Positions 35,854-50,800 of a stretch of DNA of 64,000 nucleotides are shown here, piece by piece. Position 1 is the first letter of the stretch. Each line of letters starts with the position of its first letter. The DNA is taken from positions 16,734,017 to 16,798,016 of the forward strand of contig NC_065919.1 in NCBI RefSeq assembly GCF_024586455.1. Direction: 5' to 3'. The stretch is from Bactrocera neohumeralis (taxonomy: Eukaryota > Arthropoda > Insecta > Diptera > Tephritidae). The position numbers and the translations under genes are program-made. Under the pieces are notes generated by a model that was not told the origin of the DNA, made no database searches, and worked only from the letters and a program-made list of their open reading frames with translations.

Positions 35854-38800
35854 ATGAGGCGTAACAGCTGCCTAATTTTACTCTGTACGTTTTGTATACA
35901 TACATACATATGTATATATGCACACATACATATGTACATAAATAGTTGTAAAAAATCTCTTTACACACATATACGCTTTGTATGTGTGCGCATTCTTAAA
36001 TAAATTTGTTTGATTTCATTTGCATCGAGATTTAATCTTACTTAAGTATATTTTTTTAGCTGCTAATCGCAGCGATGACGTAATTTTTTTTTTTAATTTA
36101 CATACTGGAATACTAGGAAACCGCTATCTATTTGTTAGACAGACTGGCTCATACTTATTTATAGTAACCTTCACAAATAAAAAAATGTTTTCTTTACGAG
36201 GACCTCAATTTAATCGTTCAGTTTGTATGGCTGCTATACGCTATAGAGGTCCGATCTGAACAATTTCTTTCGAGATTAAAGCATTGCCTTGGACAATAAT
36301 CTGTGCCAAATTTTTTGCAGATATCTCTTCAAATAAAAAAGTTTCCATACACGGACCTGATTTTGATCGTTCAGTTTGTATGGCAGCTATACGCTATAGA
36401 CGTTCAATCTGAACTATTTTTTCATCGATTAGAGCATTATCGTGGACAATAATCTGTGCCAAATTTTGTGAATATATCTTGTCAAATAAAAAAGTTTTCT
36501 ATACGAGTTCCCGATTTTAATTGTTCAGTTTGTATGACAGCTATATGCTTTAGTTGTCCGATATCAACGATTCTGACAAGTGAGCAGCTGCTTGGGGAGA
36601 AAAAAACGTGTGCGAAATTTCAAATCGATAGCACTAACACTTTGGGACTAATTCACATACATATATACAGACAGATAGACGAACTTAATAAATATTTGCT
36701 ATACATATAGCTAAAACATGTAGCAGCGAAAAATATTTTCTTTTATAAAGTTCAAACACATTTTCATTATTTCTTTTTCAAATAATTTTTTTTTATAAAT
36801 TTTTACTTTAAACATTTTGTTTATAATATCTCATCAACGATCAAGCAAATTTATAACAATTTATAAATGAAAAAAATAAAATAAATAAAAATTTACAAAA
36901 GAAAAGAAAATATAAATATACTTATATACTTTGCCTCAAAACTGCATTTTATATAATCTTTCGAATTTCAATATCTTCGCCAGCCTTATTGCTGTCCGTG
37001 CTCAGTGCGAGTGTGAATGCTTTTCATATCATCGCTTTGAATCGCCAATACGAGTATGAGTACGTCGGTACGGTGGCAGTGGGTGCCAAGGCACCACAAG
37101 AAGATGAACATCCGGCTCCGCCAACTTCCGGTTGGATTGTGCGCGGCAAGTTGACACTACAACGACAGACGGCAAATGTTTTAGCCGCAGCGGTAAGTGT
37201 GTAACAAAGCATTAACATTTGACAGGTTTCTAATACCCCCATTGCGCAAGGCTGCTGGTTTACAGTTTCCGTTATATCTGTGTGAAATACTATAACAAAA
37301 TTTTGCTTTGCGTTAGGCTACTGTAGCCAGTGTACTTGAAAAGCCTGTTAACAACTCTGAGTTTATATTTTTGGGAAGCATTGATCAAAGTATTTGGCGG
37401 GATTACTCAGTGTGATTTGCACTTCAATACTTTTATAGAAAGTTGAAGCATTGCTCCAATAGTTTCGGCAGATATAATCACGGTTCAACCCTCATAACAA
37501 TAACTCTAATGTCTTTGAAAGGAAGACTTAATCTTTACTCTTAAACTAACAACTCGGAACGAAATTGAAACCACTGACCACTGTTTCTTTTTGCGAACAG
37601 CTTCTCGCAAGCCATGCATAACACTCAAATACAGGGCTTTTTCATAAGGACGCATTCAGACAGATAGACATATTTTTTCTTCATTTTTCTTCAGTACGGT
37701 TTGTTATTTCATTATGGAAAGCTATACGATCCAACAACTAGTCAAAATTATTAATTTTTACTACCGAAATTCGGAGTCAGCGGCCTCAACCTTAAGAGCG
37801 CTACGTCCAATTTATGGTCGTCATAATCGTTCTGTCAGAGCAACAATTGAGCGTCTAATGGAAAATTTTTAATCCACTGGCACAGTCAGAGAAAGAAGTG
37901 GCCGTAGTGTTGAGAATATCGCTGCCGCTGGCGCATCAATTGAGGAAGACCCATATCAGTCTTTTACACGCCGTTCTTAAGCGTTGGAACGTCGTTGTGA
38001 CAAATTTTGCGAAAAGATCTTGGCCTACATCCTCACAAGATCAAATTGCCGCAAAAACTGTAGCCGCTTGACCACCAGAGTCATCGTATGTTCGTGAATT
38101 GGGCTGACCAACAACTTGAAAATGATCTGGATTTTCATCGAAAAATCATCTTCAACTATGAGGCTAATTTCTCGTACGTACTCCATAAATCACCATTGCA
38201 TCCCGAAAAAATTATGGCTCGATGCGATTTATGGCCCACCGGCGCCATTGGGCCGTACTTCTTCCATGATCCTCTGGACCGGCACGTTACTGTTAATGGG
38301 AATCACTACCGCTCAATGGTAACCGAATATTTTTGACCCGATGTGGAATTGGACAATATGTAGTTCCAACAGGACGGCATCACAAGCCACAAAGCGAACG
38401 TCACAATCGATTTATTAAAAATCAAGTTTGGTGAACGTGTTATCTCACTAAATGGCCCAGGCAATTGGACGCCTCGGTCGTGCGATTTGACGCCGTAAGA
38501 CTATTTTTTGTGGGGCTACGTCAAGTCTATGGTTTATGCCAACAAGCCATTGACGATTGATGAACTTCGTACGTATATCGAACGTGAAATTGCAGCAGTA
38601 TCGGCCGATTTATGCTCGAAAACCGTCGAAAATTGGGTTTAGCGTCTGGACTTCTGTAAGCGGACCCATGCTGGCCATGCAAAAGAAATCGAGTTCTATA
38701 CATAATGGCATCGATGTTCCATTTTTGTTTTATTTAAAAAACTCTTGTAGCGCTCTTATTGAAAAACCCGTTAGTATACTTTGTTGAAAGTTTGTCCGGT

Positions 38801-41800
38801 GAAAAGGAATTCGGAGTGCAGCGAAGAAAACTGTCAACATGACCTTGATTTTTGATCTGCTCGTCAACAATTATATTACATAGAAAGTTAATTAGTTATT
38901 TGTTTGCCATTCTAATCATCTTGACCTCACACAATTAATAAATATACTATATTTATATTTATATTACTATTTTCTACTTCGTTTTAATCTTTTCGAGATG
39001 AAGGCATGATAAACAAATATATGTGCTTACATAACGAAGCTCATGAGGGTTAACTCGTTAGAGTTAAAACTCAGTAGAATTATTTCTATGAATTCGCAAA
39101 TAGGTATTATGTATCAAATTTGACCCTGGTTGACAACAAAAACATTTTCACATATTTTAAAACAAATCTTTATTATCGCCTTGAAAATAGGTTCCTATTG
39201 AGCAAACATAAGCATGTCAATTTTCCATACACTTGTTAGAAAACCTGGATGGGATTTCCTTAGCGAATTTTGGCTTTTATTACTTTCGATTAGTTTTTAG
39301 AGCGGTATTCGGTTTGATGAATGTTGGGTTCTCAGTGTTGCCTAGCATCCCTATCCGTCCTCTACTCGCTGATTTTTTTAAAAATTTAGGTCTTTTGGTA
39401 CGAGTCTAACATTAGTATGTTTTATTCCCAAAATATTAATAAATATGTTCTGAATCGATGCAAAAGAGATGTTACCAAAAGATCCGTCAGGATCGGGAAA
39501 GACATTTCCGAGCCATTCGATACCAAAAGAGGTTTCAGACAAGGTAACTCCCTTTCGTGCGACTTCTTCAATCTACTGCTGGAGAAAACAAGATTCGATG
39601 AACGGCAAGACGAAATATCTCCTGTCATCAAACAAACATTCGTCGCAACGTACAGTCTCCTGACAGTCATAAGAGTGTAGATAATTTCGTCTGGCGAACC
39701 AGTATTAACACCACCAACAATGTCAGCTTCACAATCCAACACTGAATAACTCTTGCCAGCATCTGTTGAGCATCAGACTCAGTAGACAATTGAGTAGTAA
39801 AGTCCTCCCAACGAACAAATACCAATTCCCATAACTCACTCATTATTCCCATCCTGCTATATGATGCAGAGGCATGGAAGATGACAACATCTGATGACTC
39901 GACGTTACGAGTTTCGAGAGAAAGGTTCTGTGGAAGATTTATGGTCCTTTGCGAATATCGCATTCGATGGAACGATGAGCTGTAAGAGATATACGATGAC
40001 ATTGTCATAGTTCAGCAAATTATAAGACAGTGGCTACGCCGGCTAGGTTATGTTGTCCGAATGAACTAAAACACTCCAGCTCTGAAAGTATTCGTCGCAG
40101 TACCCACTGAGTGAAGCAGTGGAAGACTTCCACTCCGTTGGAAAAACAAAGTGGAGCATAACCTGGCTTCGCTTGGAATCTCCAATTGTAAACTCGGCTA
40201 TAACCGCGTAAGCGCTGTCTTTCCTAATCAAGAAAAAGAAGGATGAATGGCTCGCATGTGGAAAGGTTTCGGTGACTTCACGACCTTCACAAAATGCTAG
40301 TGCTTGTGATAAAGTACGAAAGTACGCTATCAAGCTACTGAGACACCTACAAACCTGTCTACTTATATGTACTATATATAGCATTAGAAAGCATATAGAA
40401 TTTAATCATGTGTCTTTCAAGCATTTACATTTCACCTCGTCTCAAAGTCCTTTTAATTTGAATAAGTTTTTTTTTTTGTTAAATAAAGTAATTAGTTTTA
40501 TTTTCATTTCGGCAATGGCCTTTTCTACCTCTTATTTCTCACTTAATAAGAAATTTCCAATTTAATGAATACCGAACTACAACAAGAAGCCGCGAATCAA
40601 ATTCATCAGCAAAACAGAAAAAAAAAAAACAAATAAAAATTTAAATAAAATAAAATAAATAATGAAGGCAAAAATTCAATACTGGCAAACGACTGGTTTT
40701 GCTTGCTTTTTTGTGGGGGCCATTATTGTTGTTGTTGTTGCTTATGGGGATGTCAAACAAATTGACCTTTCCAGTGCGTCGTGTTGAACTGCGGCGAACC
40801 GTTATTCACCAACACTTGTCGCCTGAATGCAGGTTGCGGTTCTCACTGCCATGAACGAACATGTAATCACTTTTAATTGTTTTAACTAACTAAGCGCACA
40901 GACGTTGCAAAAAGTAAAGCGCCTACCCTCTAGAGAAACTTTTACATGTAACTAGTCAAACCATTGCAACTCACTTTACCGGTAAATATATACTAGTGAG
41001 TTCAGCAGTTGAGAGAGAACATTACAGTGCCTAATAGCATTGACAGACGGCAGCGTTAAACCAGATTAATTGCATTTTTCGGGATTAATTCAGGAGTTAC
41101 CACAGCTAACTCCGTTGCTGCATCCAAAAATAACTCTCAAAATTTTAGGGAGTTTGTGAGATTTTCGTTGGCAACATTGTTAAAAATGGCCAATTTTCAT
41201 CTATTGTGAATGAAATACAAGCAACCCTGACAGCTGTTTATCAAATTCTCAATATAATATCAATAAAACTTCTATGTTATGATGCAGTTTTAAAAATAAT
41301 GTGTTGATATGTTTCTGTAATAAAAATGGTTTGGTAAAAATTGGTCGGCTAACAACCGTAATGTTTATCTTCTACCAATTTTCATTGAAAATATTATAAA
41401 AAGGACAATGAGCTGTTTATGAGAGTTTCAAACTCGCATAGCTGCCGTCTGTCAACTACAAATTTGGATCTGATTAAGTGCGCAGTTAATCCGGATTAAC
41501 GCTGCCGTCTGTCAAGGCTATAAGGGTGCCCGCAGGGTGAACGTAAATGTGCATGTGGCGTAAATGGTAAAATACGAATAGCTCGGTTTTAAGTGTACAC
41601 TCTGCAGACAGCCTAATGTATTCACTCAAGAAATGCCTTCGTGACTTGAAGCTGTCGCTATAACAGTAACGAGACCAACGCATTCGTGAAACCTCTAGAT
41701 AATGGTGCCCGAAAAATTAAATATAAGCTGAGAAGGTCGAATGTAGATGCTACGAGCTCTGCTGCTACATATATCTTCTACTACTTAGAACTATCAAGTT

Positions 41801-44800
41801 GGTGGTTCCTTAAAACATTGAAACATATGTCTAGAGAACACACTGCAAGCGTGATCACTTTTAAGGTTTGCATTAGTGCATTGTCTTTGATCAAGTTTTC
41901 TTCCTAATCGTCCTAGAATATAAGTATTCCACATTACCAAATCAGTTCAACTGGATATTCGATACTATTGAAGTTTCATTTTTTAAGTTTTCAAAGTTTA
42001 AAAAGCATGATAAATCCCAAAAACTGTTTTCAAAAGTAATAGCTCATTTGTGAGTTCACCGGTCTCTAGTAGGATACTAGGCTTTCATATTTCTTATCAT
42101 GGGTAGCAAAATACGCCCAGATTACATATTGCGCTTAAAGTGGATTCAACCATTGATGGCGCAGACAAATGTACACAGTATTAAAACTTTCATTGCTTGA
42201 GTATCCTCATTCTAATTGGCCAAGAATTGTAAACGGCTATCTCATCGACTTTTCGCGCTTCCTCGCTGCATGGAACCTAACATTATCCGCACTAAATCCA
42301 CAGCGACTATATTCACAAACTGGACGAAGGAGTGGAGACTTGACAATAAAATTGCAGTCAATGGCGTTAAGATTCCAACTGTCAATAAACCTAAGGTTTT
42401 AGGTGCGACTTTCGACAACCTTCACTCCTCACGAGATCGCGATTATTGTCAAAGTACAGAGCCGCAAGAAAATTCTCAAGTCGCTAGCCGTCAGCACATG
42501 AGGAAAAAACAAAGAAATGTTATTAGCAACATACAAGTCAATCGACCCGTACTCAACTCCGTAGCCGCCTGAATGCGGTGAAACGCAGACGACGAAGCTA
42601 CGAACATGTCAGAACACTGCACTTCGGACTACGATAAGATGCTTCTTGATGTCTCCCATCGAACACCTGCACAGTGAAGCCCGTATGTTCTCAGTTAAGA
42701 AGCATAATGAACTCCTCTCCAAGCAATTTCTGCTACGGTGCTCTCGCAGAAAGCATACATAAAATAATACGCCGACCAGACTTCGGACGCAACTAACTTC
42801 AGACATGCACTGACCGCCATTCACAATGGCACCATTAACACCTTCACCGATTACCTTTCAGTGAATGGCGTATTTGGAGTTAAATCACCACCCATTGCAG
42901 AAGAAGAGTTCGAGTTGCTGCGAGAAACAAGAGTGACTCTTGCGCAGCTTTCCTCTGGATACTGTTGCAGGTTAAATTCCTACTCTGAGTCCCCGCATGA
43001 CAATAGCCACCTCTTTGCATGCCCTGCTAGCCCTGCATATCTGACACCCTTCTCCCTTTGATTCGATCCCGTCGAGACAGCACGTTTCCTGGGCCTACCG
43101 TTGGATGACGTCGATAACAACTTATCTAGTCCTTACCATACTAACGTTGATTAGGTACCCGTTACAACAACAACAACTCAACTCACCTCATCCACAACCC
43201 TATTTCAAGGATTATGTACCACGAGGTACATTCCTTCTGCGGGACCTGAGATGCCCATTTTTACCACCACTATACAAAACTGTAAATTGCTTTATAGGCA
43301 ATAAAGTGTATGGATTCAGAGACCCTGAAATATTTATGAAAATATTTTTGCGAATCCTTAGATCCACGTTTTGCATTCCGGTGCTGGTCATAACTAAATT
43401 CTCACATTTACTGCAGGGAAGTCTGCCGCACACACACTCGCATGCAGCTATTACTCAGACGTTTTACGCTTGTATATATATATTGCATTAGCGTAGTGAT
43501 TGTGGCAACTCAGCCGATCGCGAACTATCACCAGTTGGGCGATATGTCGTGACGATTTATGTGACGTTTCAGCATGTATACACCAATATACCACCTGTGT
43601 ATATGTGTATGTATGTGTTTATGTGTGTGTGAGTGTAGTGCGAAAAAAGGAAATATTTACACATGCCCACTCATCAGCTACTCGCACATGCCGGCTGTGA
43701 TTAATCTGTGAATATCTTCTTCATGCCTATTCTTGTAGTCAACAATGACCGGCTACTATACCCACATACACACAAACACATACACATATGTATATAGAAA
43801 TGTCTTTAGCTGTTTTTACGAGTATGTGTTTTGAAGATTGCTCGACTTGAAGTAATAAATAAAAGCTTATCAGACAAACAGCTGATTACCTCGGATCACC
43901 ATTCAATATTTGAGAAATAGTGTAGAGTACAAATGTATGTATGTATGTATAAGTATATATTTAAAAGATCCAATATACATGTACATATATGCATTTCCAC
44001 ATACATATGTATATATCAAGTTGTAGTGTATGTATGTTTGTAAATGGGTTCATATCAGTGACGGCACAGATATTTTTAAATTTGGGCAGACATAAACGAA
44101 TGTCAACTAAATGATGCCGGCTTGTCATTAGTCGTAATCTTGAAGGTTCCTTAACGACTTCGAACGATGCACAAAACCACGAATATCGAACAAAACAATG
44201 AGCATCACCTCGATTTTTGAGCGGCTTTGGTGTAGTTTTTTAGGTTTCGGCTCATTTTTTCCTCTCCATTCCGATGATTGTTGACTTGTTTGCATGTCAA
44301 ACTCATAAACCCATGTCTCATCGGCAGTTATAATGCTCTCCGTGAATGTGTGATCGAAATTCGCACGATCAAGCATGTCCAACCAGACCATTTTACGGTA
44401 CTCTTTAACAAAAAATTCAGCTTTATCGGGACGAGGCGTGCAAGAACGCGTTTCATACCCGCAAAATCCACCAAAATCATTCGAACGGACTCGCGAGAGA
44501 TGTTGAGCTCTCTTGCCATCTCTCTAACACTTGTCTGACGACTTTACTTTTTTAATATTTTCATCAGTTGGAGAAGTCGAAGGTCGTTCAGAACGAGGTA
44601 TGTGTTTAACGATCTCTCGACCATCTTCGAAGACTTTGTACCACTCGTTGGCTTGTGTTCTTGATAAAACTAAATCACCGTAAGCCTTTTCCAAAATTTT
44701 TTCCAACAAAAATTGAGACCAATTCTTTATTCGATACTTTTATCCATTGTAAAAACCGCAATGCACTACTGAGGTATACCGACTTAAGCAGATCCTGACA

Positions 44801-47800
44801 AACTGGTTGACAGGCCGCGCTCCATTTTGGCATGCTAATTAAATACAGTCCTACCAACTCAGCAAAATATATTTTTTTCAAACATCATTTACCCGAGGCA
44901 TATGTATAATAACAATTTACATTATTAGCACGACCTTCAAAAATCATATCGTGTTGTCACCCCCTCAGACGCTTCATAAAAACGGTTGCACCTTTGGGCT
45001 GTCTTGTAGACAGATATTCAAATAAATTTGCGTTGCTTTATGACTAGCATTATACCATTTAGTATTTCTGTGGTCTCAGTAATTAACAACTATCGTTAAA
45101 CTATTCTTTCATGAGTACATTGAGAAACTTTGCTGAGAGTTGGGAAAACAGGAAATTTCTAAGTTTTCTGTCTACGGGTTTCTAGCCGATTTATAAACAT
45201 TTAATATTGTTTCTCTTTTACAGCTCGTCATCGATGATATAACACTGAATAATTCTGGTGAAAAGTTCCTACAAAATAAGGAAATGTACCCACCCTACAA
45301 ACCATTTAAAATCGTACTCACGCCCGATGGCACAATCTCACATCTCTTCTTCAAGGAAGCAGATCCAATTTGGTCGACCAATTTCAAGCGTGCCATTGCA
45401 TCTATAATGCAATTTCAAGTGGAGACTAGTGGTGCTTTTGTCGTAGATGAGGTAAATATTAAATAAACAATTTAATTCTATTTATTTACTCTTGAACTTT
45501 ACAACTTAGATTGGCATACATGGCAAATGTTCGACAGAGTATTTCGTCTCGAATAAGACTAATTATATTTCCATACGCAAAACGCCGGAATTGAAGACTT
45601 GCACACCCTTCTCAGAAGCCATTCACGTCACACGCAGTAATGTACCCTCCAATACGTGTGAGTTCGACTTTCAAAAGAACGTCATTATTGGTAATGAAGC
45701 CATTTATGGCATGTTGCCACATCCGGTGACTGGTTACTTCCTCAGCATGGCGCATGTCAAGGGCACAACTTTGATACACACTTTTGAGTCAACAGGAGAG
45801 GCGCAATATATAAACTCAGAGTAAGCTGCAACGTTGAAATATTTGTTAGATCAGAAACCTATTTTTGTGTGTATTTTAGACTTTTACTGAATTTTCTGAA
45901 CGAAACCTCCATCGATAATCCCATAGACATTGAGACATCCATGTGTTCCGAGGTGTCTGGCCTTGAACTGTTACCCGTCGAACTTAACGATCCTACGGGT
46001 GGACGCAATCCACAATTACAAGAATCTCTAATAACCGCAGCTTCCAGTATGCTTAATAGACTTGCGGAAGGTCTAGAAGATGCCGAACTACAATTTGGTG
46101 AACCTTATGATACTGCCGTTTCCGATTTGATAAAAGTATTGTCAGAAATGGATTATGATTCCTTAAAGAAGCTGTATAGAGATGTAGATATCGGTACTTC
46201 GTATCGACAGGAGACAATACGAAATATATTTAATGAGATTATACCACGTATCGGTACAAAAGCTTCGGTATATTTAACGAGAGACTTAGTGTTGGAAAAG
46301 GATCTTAAGTCTACTATTGCGGTACAGCTACTGATTTCCATACCTTTCCATATATTTGAGCTATCTATCGATTTGGTAAAGGAATGTGAAGTATTTCTGA
46401 CATTGGGTGAGTAGTTTAAGTGCTAAAGCCTTTGAGCAGTATAACTTCAGAACACACTTAATTTCATTACAGGACCTGATAGACCAGACGTTCACCAAGC
46501 AGCTATTTTGAGTTTCGCTACCCTAGTACATAACGTCTTCATGGCTGGACGCATCAATAAGGATGTATTCGAAGAATATGTGCAAAAATATTTCAATCTC
46601 TATTTGAGTAAGTTAGCCATGCGATTGTTGATTGCATTATGTCTACTTAAACGTTCGTTTGTGTAATCCTTCGCACAGATAGCAACGATTATGAGCAAAA
46701 AATGCTATATCTACAAGGTCTGAGCAATCTGCAAGTGGGTAATGTGGCCAACTATCTGGATCCCATTGTAAGCGATCCAAATGAAAATGAGGATATCAAA
46801 TTTTTGGCCGCTTGGGTGACACTCTCCCTGGCTACAGAGCGCGCAGAACGGGTATAAATCAGCGGCTTTTTTTTATAGTAAAGAAACTAGTTATAGTATT
46901 TTCAACTTTTTACAGATCTATGAAATCTATTGGCCAATTTTCGAATCGCGTAATGCCAGCTTGGAGTTACGTGTTGCCGCTGTTACGCTCCTGCTAATTT
47001 CAAATCCCACAGCAGCACGTCTTATCAGTATTCATCGCATTATACAAAGTGAAACCGATCCGCATATGATTAATTATTATCGTACAACCATCACCAGCAT
47101 ATCCGAAACAACGTACCCTTGTTATCAACATCTGTAAGTGGTCCCTTTAAAATTATAGTGCTGGTATATGAGCAGATCTCGAAATTTTGGAATTGTCATA
47201 TAGGTTAGGTTAAGTTAATCTGGTAGGCCAATAAGCCACGCATAGACCAGTTTGGTCCTTTGTGATACCAGATGGAGTTCACATGCAAAGTCCAAGAGGA
47301 GTAGTCATCGTTTAGGATGCCTGCGCTTGACGCAAATTTTAACAGACTCTGCGGCCTCACTGTCGATACTTCCTCCAGTGCATTATACTGTGAGGACCCC
47401 AGATGCTTACAAAGTAGTCTTGCGAATGCGGGACAAGTGCACAAGAGGTACTCCATCATTTCCCTGGTGCCCTGCTCTAGACATTTCCTGCAGTCTTATC
47501 GATCTGTCAGCTCCATCTTGAGGGCTGGTGTCAATACCAGACAGTGACTAATTAGTATTCCTATAATGTTCCTATAGCATCTTCTATCGAACGCCAATAG
47601 GAATGCTGTGTACTTCCCATCTATCGTTTTGCACATGACTTTTGCAGTTTGCTCGCTCCATCGGGCTTTGATTTTCTTCACCATGCTTCTGTCAAGGTCG
47701 TCGTATAGCCAATGCATGGGTTTCCCAATGTTGATCACGTTTTCAGATGTTAGCCGCACACCATTCTTGGCAATCTCGCCCACAATTTTATTGCCCTCGA

Positions 47801-50800
47801 TGGCTTTGTGGCCTGGCAACCTGTAGAAGTGATGTTGCTTACTTCTGGTAACACTTTACACTGCTTCCCTGCCCAGGGCACTTCTGGCCGATATGCGATA
47901 CAAGGATACTGCCTTGATTGTTGTTTGGCTGTCTACGTAGATGTTGACTCTGAAATTGCCATCATTAGACGCCAGCTCCGCGGCTTTCGCAATAGCAAAG
48001 ACCTCAGCTTGAAATATACTGCAGTGGTCCGGCAACTGAAAAGATTGCCTTATGCCTAACTCTGGACAGTATATTCCCGCACCAACTGCATCATCCATTT
48101 TCGAGCCATCAGTATGTAGATGTATAGTGTTGCGCGTAGCTAACATAGCCTTACGCCAACCATCTTTTTCTATGTTTACTTTGAACTTTCTTTCCCAGTT
48201 GAAAAGTGGGTCGTGTAATCGATGTTTGCCCACCCGCCATTACCCAACGAGCTATGCCCGAAGAATTCTCATATAGTAACTCACGACCAAACTCAACTTC
48301 TATCCTTTATTACTGTATGGTCTTCCTTAAATTTTGATGGATAAATTAAAAAAAAATCTAGTCTGGAGAAATATACCAAGCTAAAATTTATAAATTATAT
48401 TATTAGTAAGAAATTTGGTTCACTTGCATTCCTCAAATCATTTAGATAACAGTTATATCTTAATGAATATCCTATGGCTCATTTTTAACTCACTTTTCAT
48501 TAATCGTCATCTCACGCTCTATTAGGCGCCGCCTGCTCTCGTATATGCATCGACATTTACCACAAAAGCCCGAACCACGCTACTGGGTCACCGGCAACTA
48601 TATATTCGATTATCGTGATTCGAAATTCGGTATTGGTGCAATGTTGCAAGCGTTTTTGGTTGGCGACTCGAAGTCAGACTTACCTGTAGTTGCTTATTTT
48701 AAATTCGATACAGAAGCGCTGGGAAAGTTTACCGGACAATTGGCGGTAGGTGGAGACAATTCAAAGGCCTGCTTATGCATATTTATTATTATTTATTGCA
48801 ATTTATTGCAATTTACAGTTATACATCAAGGCACGCGGTCTACCAGATGCAATTTTCCATAAATTTCTCAAAAATGCTGCGAATCCACTGAAATTCGAAC
48901 ACATCAAGGAGTTACTACATGCGATGAATGCGCCAATTATACAGTCGAAACCACTGCATCTTGAGTTCATTCTACAAATGGAAGGCAAGACGGTGTTGTC
49001 TTATTACCTAAATCAGAAAACTTTCCAAAAACTAACCTATACTGACCGTAAGTACGCCTATAACCTAATATGGATCTTCATTTTTTATCACCGATCGCTT
49101 TGCAGTTATTAACCGCGTGAGTTTCATTATACGCGCCGATAGTCACATCAATATGCAAACGGTACGTTGGCCATTCATGGCCAAATATTCAGTACCTACA
49201 GTTTTGGGTACCGCTTCAGACGTCTTACTGCAAACCACAGTGCTTACTTCACTGCGTGGCAACATTACGCAACATCAAGCCAATGATGTAATGAAGTCCG
49301 CACTGGAGATTGATGCGCGTTACTCGTCGTATGCGTCGTGCCGCAGTCGTAGTTACAATCCGTTCTTAAATCTGGATCATGAGATTAATCGCGAACAAGG
49401 TTTTCTCATTTATGTGCCATTCAATACCGATTTAAATCTGAATATTACTAGCAAATGTCTGCGTTACTCCTTCCAGCGTCCAGAGAATATGACCAGTGGG
49501 CTCTCATTCAAATCGCGTTCGATTACATCAACTCGTGGCCAAATAACAAAAGCCACGGCACCATTCGAGGAGATCATGTATCCGGATCGGCTGGTTGATG
49601 TGGCAAGTTATTAAGTTTTGTTGCGGGAAAGCAATTTATTTATCTTATTTTTATTATTTTTTAATTTCAGTTCCAACTATTCAAGTATGACACGGAGGAT
49701 CTGGGTATTTCGATGTCCATAAAAACGAATCTTAATGAACTGAATAAATATCGTGGCATGCTGCTTAAGTCCGAGTTTATGGAAAAGTGAGTTTGTCATG
49801 GAGTGAATGAATGAATTTTAATTTATACATAAATATCGCTTCTGTTACTCACATAGTGGCTTCTCACGTAATGTGGTCATCAATTTCTTGATGTATGTTT
49901 TTGGTGTGGCCCAGTTGAGTTCAATACATTTGGGCTATGATCGAAACTTTACAATGCTCGTACAGAACGAGAAACCAACAAAGGTGAGTAGCAGCAACAG
50001 GACTCTGCAATATCGCCGGATCTCAGCGATACTATATCTAACATAACTTGTTAAACCATCTTACTTGCTTAGATCGATGGCTCAATTTGCAAACAAGATC
50101 TCTTAAATACGGCTGAGAAGATTGGTCAACAATTTAGTTTAACTATGGAGCACTCGAGTAATTTGAACGTTAATGAAGCTTTACATAGTTGGAATATTAC
50201 AATGGATGTTTATTCCTCAACCAAAAACAACTGGTTCAATGTTATTGGCAATTTGGAACGTACATCGAAAATCGACACGCGTGACTGGAAGGTAAGTGGA
50301 ATCATATGACAAAAGTAGTTTGAATTAGATTTATATGGAATAATGGAGAAAGAGAGTATACAGCTGCTGGCGTACGCCGATGATATTGATTTCCGTTTGT
50401 TCCGCTTTCTCCATAATGGATAAGGAAGCGAAGCAAATGGGTCTGATAGTGAACGAGGGCAATACGAAATATCTCCTGTCACCAACCAAACAGCCGTCGC
50501 ACTCACGACTTAGCTCCCACATCACTGTTAGCAGACATAACTTCGGAGTCGTAGATAACTTCGTCTATCTTGGCGACGTTACGAGCTTTAAAGAGAAAGG
50601 TGCTGCGGAAAATTTGTGGTCCTTTGCGCATTAGCCATGGAACGATGAGCTGTATGAAATATACGACGTAGTTCAGCAAATTTAGATAGCGGCTACGCTA
50701 GCTGTCATGTCGTCCGAATGGACGAAAACACTCCTGCTCTGAAAGTATTCGATGCAGTACCCGCTGGGGGAAGCAGCGGAAGACCTCCATTCCGTTGGAA

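Noticed and set aside
39422..39742. Minus-strand open frame in the non-LTR fragment
   Set aside because: The plus strand gives clear reverse-transcriptase sequence; the minus frame is a shadow.
45224..50291. Naming the lipid-transfer gene MTP or vitellogenin
   Set aside because: It continues to a VWD-like C-terminus at 60447, which MTP lacks, and higher flies are not known to retain vitellogenin; the size also rules out apolipophorins.
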